From an uncultured bacterium (GTDB taxonomy: Bacteria > UBA4055): a stretch of DNA of 11,074 nucleotides. Made by a program: the position numbers and the translations under genes. Under the pieces are notes generated by a model that ran no database searches, had not been told where the DNA came from, and saw only the letters and a program-made list of their open reading frames with translations. The DNA is taken from NCBI GenBank assembly GCA_937873545.1, contig CALMWI010000120.1, positions 1 to 11,074 on the forward strand, written 5' to 3'. This document shows positions 7,601 to 11,074 of this stretch, one piece after another; position 1 is the stretch's first letter, and every line of letters begins with the position of its first letter.

Positions 7601-8116
7601 CTCGTCCGACAGATAAAGGTATTTTATCTTTGAATCAAGATGTTTCGGCCTCGGAACGAATCCGGTCGTATATATTTCCTTTGCCATCTCGAAATCGATT
7701 GTTTCAATCCCAAGTATTTCGGATATCTTTTTTCCTGTTTCAAGCTTAAGTCTCTCATTGGTCTGAAGGTTTAAAAATTCGAATATTTTTAGCAGAATAA
7801 AAAATTTCTCGCCGTAGGAGATTCCGGCGTAATCTGAATGTTCAAAACTTTTTATGGTTATTTTCTGATTTACGTAATCATGAAATCTGTCGAAAAGATA
7901 GAAAGCGATGTTGTCGGGATAATTCATCCAGTAGAATTCCAGAACATATGAATGTTCTTCCTCGGTAACTTCTTTGTCCAGAAGCGCTACCGTCGCGAAT
8001 AGCTTCGTAAAAAATATCAGCTTTGAGTTCTCGATATTTTTAATTGTCTGAAAATCAGGTTTCAGGCCTTTCTGCTTGTATTCGAGGTATTTCTGCGTAT
8101 GAACGGACATTGCCAT
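4670..8116 (-). CDS. Large ABCG-type ABC exporter fusion: TerB-like, FHA-like, ATPase and permease in one chain
   Basis: This is a 1148-residue ABC half-transporter, probably an exporter working as a dimer in the inner membrane; its substrate is unknown. Residues about 30-150 are helical with TerB-like patterns (LFATVALLDKEVTEEE, then KIFEFLNLQTNERLKLE). Residues about 160-440 are beta-rich. Residues 338-436 best resemble an FHA domain, but the conserved Gly-Arg/Ser/His phosphothreonine contacts are not seen; 210-330 may hold another such module. The ATPase (about 455-680) is complete: Walker A GPSGSGKT (485-492), Q-loop Gln532, signature LSGGE (591-595), Walker B IYFFDE (611-616) and H-loop His648. 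The ATPase-before-permease order and PSRWAYEGL (975-983) point to the ABCG/White group. Helices lie near 788-807, 825-839, 869-893, 900-922, 930-950 and 1106-1127, with an enlarged loop at about 951-1105. M. tuberculosis Rv1747 (FHA-ABC-permease) is the nearest known layout I recall. The gene follows rlmD by 12 bp and converges with the Yip1 gene. Confidence 0.88.
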   Translation of the reverse strand: MAMSVHTQKYLEYKQKGLKPDFQTIKNIENSKLIFFTKLFATVALLDKEVTEEEHSYVLEFYWMNYPDNIAFYLFDRFHDYVNQKITIKSFEHSDYAGISYGEKFFILLKIFEFLNLQTNERLKLETGKKISEILGIETIDFEMAKEIYTTGFVPRPKHLDSKIKYLYLSDEKEASDIYLPFKDLRAILFNVDKFYFMIKADAGSSVSTGNFSLKPMTAFSMPYGSSVIVNDYFIESEDIKLYLKIKYNLYPDKEFFVNDMPDLIILEKQKKGFSIARVVFHGCKIIITPLDRNTIISVNEKDMEGDVFVNVNDFVKVNESYINLRKLKYQEFFDNEYIKLERGKTEYVLSNRRSADIYISDSSENTWEGRIILKEGKYYLNTGNCYHPVWIIRDNIDTQINRQTGIFGHSVKKEKRFKLRGNDIIFIQGNVLKFNLEGGLFEKTYFRYITYRAENLEYSFKDKTKAVDGVSCEIDHGDLVCIMGPSGSGKTTLLKILCGMIKPQKGTIHTDNFDFFEYYEKIKRFISYVPQDDVLFENLTVYENLYFNAKLRYPKLNEKSISERVLSVIKEIGLLPKMNFKVGTESERILSGGERKRLNIGLELLSDSNIYFFDEPTSGLSSKDSEKVVDILKKLAVKGKMIFAVIHQPGYKIFNKFNKALVLDHGGKLAYYGSTYSALQYFRQCYRYDSYISDLSTKRDDPDVLLDTLEEPLRDVDGSVLPERKFQPEFWQKRFQEHIRNLRPVKIPHKDLVNDVPSKNYDLEGKITQFVTVFKRNFLNKLRNRSNLIITFIEAPLLAAIVGFILRYIPMNEYTLYNNIHMPTYIFLTVIITMFLAMSNSSDEIIRDTEVIRREKMLDIKYMRYYISKFVTQMVFASIQNALFIVVSFAFLEIKELHLYYFAFMTMISAAGISMGFLISSIPGLSLKAVQNIVPLVLIPQIIFGGALIQYKELNSSLTIYQNSPIPEVCQIMPSRWAYEGLVVLQDSYNSYHSGKDILQAALDEHVKKEKNNSSTDTKTESKGIKERILDRELSEYRRKYMSEYGNMEIHRTVISGNERFTTDYTALSYGCPNLTEVEKHQKMIYPIFTRDKILPFFNVKVNTAVYNSVVLIFISFIINFIAYWMLSRNDFLVKLFYLFRTKKQRR

Positions 8117-8125
8117 TTCAAAACA

Positions 8126-8130
8126 TCCTT
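8126..8130 (-). promoter_or_regulatory. Ribosome binding site of the ABC gene overlapping the rlmD stop codon
   Basis: The minus strand reads TAAGGA, where TAA (8131-8129) ends rlmD and AAGGA (8130-8126) lies 9 bases before the ABC start at 8116. Ribosomes finishing rlmD sit on this site, so translation of the two genes may be linked. It also selects the first of the two nearby Met codons (8116 rather than 8110). Confidence 0.65.
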
Positions 8131-9511
8131 AATTATTCTTTACCAGCAGTCCTATAGTCTCTACATGGAAGGTATGGGGAAACATATCAACAGGCTGAAC
8201 TTTCAGCAGTTTGTATCCGCCTTCCTCCAGTAGCTGAACATCCCGTCCGAAAGTTGAGGGATTGCAGGACACATAAACGATCTTCGGCACTCCTGAGCCT
8301 ATAAGGGCTTCGACTACCTTTGGATGCATACCGTCCCTGGGAGGATCGGTAATTATTATATCATATTTTTCTTTGAAAAGCTCTCCTTCTTTAGCGAGCT
8401 TCATCATGTCGCCTGTGAAAAATACGCAGTTCTTTATACCGTTAAGTTCTGCGTTCCTGCGTGCATTCTCCACAGCATTATCTACGAGCTCGAATCCGAC
8501 TACTTTTTTTACTTTATGGCTTATATAAAGTGAAATTGTGCCTACACCGCAGTAAAGGTCAAGCACGGTCTCGCTGCCGTTGAACTCTGAGAATTCTATT
8601 ATTTTATCGTATAGTTTTGTTACCTGTTCCGGATTGACCTGAAAGAATGTATTGCAGCTGAGCTCGAATTTCAATCCGCCTATAGTATCAATTACCGTTT
8701 CGCTTCCCCTGATGAGAATGCTTTCTTCGCCGAATGCGGTTGAAGCCAGACCCGAATTGATCGTATTCACAAATGATGCTATCATCGGGAATTCCTCGCA
8801 CATTTCATCGGCCACTTTTTTTATGTCGTTAAATCTTTTCGCCTTGGTTATCAGATTGATCATTATCTCGCCGGCATTCGTTTTTCTTAAGATCAGATAC
8901 CTTAGAAAACCTGTGTGCTTAACCACATCGTAAGGTTCCAGACCTGAAGCTTTCAGCTTTTCTCTTAGTGCATGATATATCCTGTTCGTCAGGTCTGGCT
9001 GAAGGTGGCATCGCTCAATATCGATAGCCTTGCTGAAGAATTTCGGGGCGTGAAATCCGAGCGTGAATCCTTCCTCCTCCAAACCTTTTTCTTCTTCGGT
9101 ATAATATCTCAATTTTGAAAAGGTGAATTCCGTCTTGTTGCGGTAATTATTATGCAGTTCGCATTTTATGATCGGAAGCATCCCGCAGTCCGTCACTTTG
9201 CCGATCCTGCGTATGCAGTCCTTAACCACCTCTTCCTTGATCCACGCCTGATAGTCATACTCCACATCTCGCAATTTGCAGCCCCCGCAGGTCGGATAAT
9301 ACCTGCAGTCCGATTCTTTTCTGTGAACGGACTTCTCAAGTATCTCTTTAGCCACAGCTTCAATGTATCCGCTTTTTTTATTCTTGACATAAGCGAGGAC
9401 TTTTTCGCCGGGCAGAGCTCTCTCGAGCATCACTTTTCTTCCTTCATATTCCGACAGACACTTTCCGCCGTAGATGGGCTTTCCCGCGGTGATCTCAATT
9501 AATTGTTTCAT
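8129..9511 (-). CDS. rlmD: 23S rRNA (uracil-5-)-methyltransferase, RlmD/RumA type
   Basis: This is a SAM-dependent enzyme making 5-methyluridine in 23S rRNA, in the RumA/RlmD/RlmCD/TrmA family. It has 460 residues (E. coli RlmD 433, B. subtilis RlmCD 459). The N-terminal 60 residues fit a TRAM-type RNA-binding domain. Iron-sulfur ligands are Cys69, Cys75, Cys78 (C-x5-C-x2-C) and Cys168. The catalytic domain has FFQVNPEQ (289-296), SAM motif LDLYCGVGT (317-325), DPPRDG (389-394), nucleophile Cys416 in SCNP and the base Glu451, spaced 35 residues from the cysteine as in E. coli RlmD. GAAGG lies 4 bases before the ATG. The family is certain. Whether it modifies U1939, U747 or both cannot be told, because bacteria with a single copy differ. 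The gene leads a probable two-gene unit with the ABC transporter. Confidence 0.93.
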   Translation of the reverse strand: MKQLIEITAGKPIYGGKCLSEYEGRKVMLERALPGEKVLAYVKNKKSGYIEAVAKEILEKSVHRKESDCRYYPTCGGCKLRDVEYDYQAWIKEEVVKDCIRRIGKVTDCGMLPIIKCELHNNYRNKTEFTFSKLRYYTEEEKGLEEEGFTLGFHAPKFFSKAIDIERCHLQPDLTNRIYHALREKLKASGLEPYDVVKHTGFLRYLILRKTNAGEIMINLITKAKRFNDIKKVADEMCEEFPMIASFVNTINSGLASTAFGEESILIRGSETVIDTIGGLKFELSCNTFFQVNPEQVTKLYDKIIEFSEFNGSETVLDLYCGVGTISLYISHKVKKVVGFELVDNAVENARRNAELNGIKNCVFFTGDMMKLAKEGELFKEKYDIIITDPPRDGMHPKVVEALIGSGVPKIVYVSCNPSTFGRDVQLLEEGGYKLLKVQPVDMFPHTFHVETIGLLVKNN

Positions 9512-9536
9512 GTAGCCTTCGGTTAATTAATGTCCA

Positions 9537-9565
9537 AATATAAGAACGGAATGCGGTTTTTTAAA
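9537..9565 (-). promoter_or_regulatory. Candidate promoter of the rlmD-ABC unit
   Basis: On the minus strand TTTAAA (9565-9560), a 17-base spacer and TATATT (9542-9537) give 4/6 and 5/6 matches to sigma70 hexamers. TATATTTG (9542-9535) also matches the Bacteroidota -7 consensus TAnnTTTG at every fixed base, though no TTG is found at -33. The leader would be about 20 nt. It suggests rlmD can be transcribed apart from the nitroreductase gene upstream. Confidence 0.45.
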
Positions 9566-9579
9566 GTAAATAATTCAAC

Positions 9580-10236
9580 TTATTTCCAGATGACCACATC
9601 ACCGATAGGTCTGCGTGTTTTCGGTCTGGGCTCCTTTAATCTGTACCCGAATGCCGCCATATAAGAAATTCCAAAATTCGCGGTATCTATGCCGAACTCC
9701 TCTTTGAGGATACTTTCGGTATTCTTTCTGTTGAATCCCTCTATCGGGCAGGAATCTATTCCGATCATAGCGGCCGAGGTCAGCATGTTCGCCAAAGCTA
9801 TATAGCACTGCTTGGAAGCCCATTCGAAAAGTTTTTCGTCCGTTTCGAGCCCGAAATCAATGGTCTGGAATTTCTCGACGATCTTCCTCCTCGTTTCTAA
9901 TAGCTCTCCCTGCCAGTTCTGGACATTAACCATAAAATCATTTATATACGGGCTGTTGTATCTGATCAGCGGAGCTTTCATGGTCAGACATACAATAAAG
10001 TGGCTTGCACTGTCTAATTTGACAGTGGCGCCCCAGGCCCCGTCCTTAAGCTTCTCACGAAGAGAAATGTCCTGAACGACCATAAACTTCCACGGTTCGA
10101 AACCAAGCGAGCTCGGTGACAGCCTTCCTGTCTCCAGAATGAACTTAAAATCATCATCCGGGATTTTCTTTTCCGGATCGAATTCTTTGCAGGCGTGGCG
10201 GAACATGAACGCCGATATTATTTCCTGTTTATTCAT
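9580..10236 (-). CDS. NfsB-like NAD(P)H-dependent FMN nitroreductase family protein
   Basis: This cytosolic flavoenzyme probably reduces nitro compounds, quinones or related electrophiles with NAD(P)H and bound FMN, acting as a dimer. Its 218 residues match E. coli NfsB (217). FMN-contact residues are in RHACKEFD (13-20: Arg13, His14, Lys17), SPSS (40-43) and PIEGF (164-168: Glu166, Gly167). KTRRP (206-210) matches the Lys/Arg pair at the C-terminus of NfsB. SKQCYIALANM (141-151) is the family helix, and WQGELLETRRKIVEKF (108-123) fits the helical insertion that covers the active site in NfsB/YfkO-type enzymes. The ribosome binding site is strong (GGAGGAG, 6 bases before the ATG). The gene starts 27 bp after the DUF1801 gene, so it is probably the third gene of that unit. 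The natural substrate is not predictable; redox or detoxification is the usual guess. Confidence 0.9.
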   Translation of the reverse strand: MNKQEIISAFMFRHACKEFDPEKKIPDDDFKFILETGRLSPSSLGFEPWKFMVVQDISLREKLKDGAWGATVKLDSASHFIVCLTMKAPLIRYNSPYINDFMVNVQNWQGELLETRRKIVEKFQTIDFGLETDEKLFEWASKQCYIALANMLTSAAMIGIDSCPIEGFNRKNTESILKEEFGIDTANFGISYMAAFGYRLKEPRPKTRRPIGDVVIWK

Positions 10237-10263
10237 TTTATCTCCTCCGTTATAATTTATTTA

Positions 10264-10632
10264 CTACTTTTCTTGTTTTATCAATTCCTTGGTTCTAAAT
10301 TTTACGATCTTTATAACAATATCATACGGAAAAGGCTTATTTAACGGGAACTGGACGGAACCTTTTCCCTGCTTGTAACCTGCAAGCTCTTTTTTGAATT
10401 CTAAAATGGCTGTCGGCGCAGGATATAATCCTATATGCTTTTTATATCCGGCAAAATGGATCAGATTCTTTCCTTTATACTTAAAAGTCGGCATGTCCCA
10501 GCTTATAACTTCTTCCAGTCCGGGCGCGGTGTCTTTTATCACCTTTCTTAATTTTACCATTATCTTCTGCACATCAGGGGGGAACGATGAAATATATTCA
10601 TCAATATTTTTACATTTGTTTTCTATAGTCAT
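10264..10632 (-). CDS. DUF1801/YdhG-superfamily protein
   Basis: This is a small cytosolic protein of 122 residues with a single DUF1801 (PF08818-like) domain. Conserved features are IDEYISSFPPDVQ (10-22), LEEVISWDMPTFKYKG (39-54, the family's E.ISY.MP), HFAGYKKHIGLYP (59-71) and KGSVQFPLNKPFP (90-102). B. subtilis YdhG (Fra) of this superfamily has been described as a frataxin-like iron chaperone; whether that applies here is inference. Its start overlaps the stop of the MORN-repeat gene as ATGA, and the nitroreductase gene follows 27 bp later, so all three are likely co-expressed. The ribosome site, GAGAAAG just upstream and inside the MORN gene, is modest, consistent with coupled translation. 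Confidence 0.85.
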   Translation of the reverse strand: MTIENKCKNIDEYISSFPPDVQKIMVKLRKVIKDTAPGLEEVISWDMPTFKYKGKNLIHFAGYKKHIGLYPAPTAILEFKKELAGYKQGKGSVQFPLNKPFPYDIVIKIVKFRTKELIKQEK

Positions 10633-10916
10633 TTTATCTTTCTCTTTACAATTTTACCTTCGCAGAAATTCTCATCATACTCAATTTTATCATTTCTGTC
10701 CCATCTGACCCACGATCCGTGCTTTAAATTATTCTTAAAATGCCCGATCTCCCACAACTGCCCCGTTTCGCGGTAAAATCTCCATTCGCCTTCGAACATT
10801 TCATTTTCATAAGGGCCTTCAGCTTTAAGCTTGCCGCTTTTATAGTAATAAGTCAGCTTTTTATCTGAAAGAACATATATCTTCTGACCGTTCGCGTATG
10901 TGTCTTTTCCAAGCAT
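10629..10916 (-). CDS. Small MORN-repeat protein (YwqK-like)
   Basis: This is a 95-residue protein made almost only of MORN_2-type repeats. One is YYYKSGKLKAEGPYENEMF with EGEW after it (23-45); another runs from YRETGQLWEIGHFKNN to HGSWVRW (48-72); a weak third is DRNDKIEYDENFCEGKIV (73-90). The pattern aromatic-x-x-x-G-x-L-x-x-x-G-x-aromatic and G-x-W is clear. No signal peptide is seen, so it is probably cytosolic. Such proteins are often labelled 'YwqK family antitoxin' after the B. subtilis protein, but no polymorphic toxin gene lies next to this one, so an antitoxin role is unsupported. GGAGGAT lies 3 bases before the ATG. It is the first gene of the unit with DUF1801 and the nitroreductase. 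The repeats probably form a beta-hairpin scaffold for protein or lipid contacts; the partner is unknown. Confidence 0.75.
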   Translation of the reverse strand: MLGKDTYANGQKIYVLSDKKLTYYYKSGKLKAEGPYENEMFEGEWRFYRETGQLWEIGHFKNNLKHGSWVRWDRNDKIEYDENFCEGKIVKRKIK

Positions 10917-10934
10917 ATATCCTCCATGGATAAA

Positions 10935-10964
10935 TTGAAATTAAATGAATTTAATCTATTTCAA
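10935..10964. repeat. AT-rich inverted repeat upstream of the MORN-repeat gene
   Basis: TTGAAAT (10935-10941) and ATTTCAA (10958-10964) form perfect 7-bp arms around a 16-base centre that itself contains TAAAT and ATTTA. It lies 19 bp from the start codon of the first gene of the MORN/DUF1801/nitroreductase unit, where an operator would be expected. A chance repeat in AT-rich DNA is equally possible. Confidence 0.35.
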
Positions 10965-10977
10965 AATTCTATGCAAT

Positions 10978-11005
10978 AAAAAAACCGGTCTCAAAGGAAC
11001 CAACT
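10978..11005 (-). terminator. Weak rho-independent terminator-like hairpin
   Basis: In minus-strand RNA the arms AGUUGGU and ACCGGUU can pair over 7 bp, with three G-U wobbles and a 9-base loop. The second arm ends in a U run (10984 to 10978). It starts 6 bp after the stop of the partial gene at the right edge, which is the expected place. The wobble pairs make it weak. Confidence 0.4.
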
Positions 11006-11011
11006 GACTTT

Positions 11012-11074
11012 TTATTTATACTCATTCAGCTTGCTTAATAATTCAACAGCCTCGATCCCGAACTTAGAAAATCC
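11012..11074 (-). CDS. C-terminal end of an unidentified gene (partial, cut by the window edge)
   Basis: The minus strand from the right edge reads an open frame of 20 codons ending in TAA (11014-11012). The peptide is GFSKFGIEAVELLSKLNEYK, helical and amphipathic in character. Support comes from the uninterrupted frame to the edge, normal-looking codon use, the following terminator-like hairpin and the same orientation as the neighbouring genes. It is too short to assign to a family. Confidence 0.55.
   Translation of the reverse strand, partial: GFSKFGIEAVELLSKLNEYK

Noticed and set aside
8118..8126. Two-codon mini-ORF (ATG TTT TGA) between rlmD and the ABC gene, as a possible regulatory leader
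   Set aside because: Its ATG overlaps the AAGGA site, leaving no spacing for initiation there; more likely chance.
9152..9502. A 116-codon plus-strand frame opposite rlmD
   Set aside because: It is antisense to the Fe-S and N-terminal regions of rlmD; there is no family pattern or ribosome binding site.
9557..9590. AT hairpin (AAATAA/TTATTT) at the nitroreductase stop as a terminator
   Set aside because: It has only A-T pairs and no U tract directly after the stem, so it is too weak to count as a rho-independent terminator.
1..11074. Defence island, mobile element, prophage or CRISPR content
   Set aside because: No transposase, integrase, nuclease, reverse transcriptase, toxin or direct repeat array is visible; composition looks even across the window by eye.

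Overview
The window looks like an ordinary, gene-dense stretch of a bacterial chromosome. It is moderately AT-rich and holds ten complete protein genes plus the last 20 codons of an eleventh at the right edge. I see no RNA genes, mobile elements, CRISPR or phage genes, and no gap above about 130 bp. The best lineage hint is the secreted protein at the left end. Its parts (a choice-of-anchor/MAM-like jelly roll, a 'W...GT...G.Y...' Ig-like domain and a C-terminal fibronectin III domain) are typical of the FCB superphylum, for example Cloacimonadota, Delongbacteria, Ignavibacteria or Bacteroidota. The long TerB-like/FHA-like/ABC/permease fusion fits the same group. No marker here fixes the phylum, so this is inference.

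Left part (1-3345): a secreted beta-sandwich protein (minus) is divergent from zupT (plus), a ZIP-family divalent metal importer. zupT converges with cobO (minus), a corrinoid adenosyltransferase, with 6 bp between their stop codons. cobO is in turn divergent from a RacX/YgeA-type aspartate/glutamate racemase gene (plus). These look like separate one-gene units whose promoters lie in the two divergent gaps.

Middle part (3380-9511): a TrmR/YrrM-like SAM-dependent O-methyltransferase and a Yip1-family membrane protein are joined by a TAATG stop/start overlap on the plus strand. Facing them on the minus strand, rlmD (23S rRNA uracil-5-methyltransferase) is followed 12 bp later by a 1148-residue ABC transporter fusion. 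The ribosome binding site of the transporter lies on the rlmD stop codon. The two membrane-protein genes converge and their coding ends overlap by 20 bp.

Right part (9580-11074, all minus): a MORN-repeat protein, a DUF1801/YdhG-type protein and an NfsB-like nitroreductase form a tight transcription unit (ATGA overlap, then a 27 bp gap). It is followed, after a 68 bp gap with its own candidate promoter, by rlmD. The tail of an unidentified gene and a weak terminator-like hairpin lie at the right edge.

Most genes are recognisable housekeeping or accessory enzymes. The most unusual object is the large ABC protein: about 440 cytosolic residues (TerB-like helices, then one or more degenerate FHA-like modules) precede an ABCG-type ATPase and a six-helix permease with an enlarged loop before the last helix. 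I find no clear new multi-gene system. The interesting signals are this protein, the mirrored methyltransferase/membrane-protein gene pairs, the domain interrupted by an insertion in the secreted protein, and a perfect palindrome in front of zupT.
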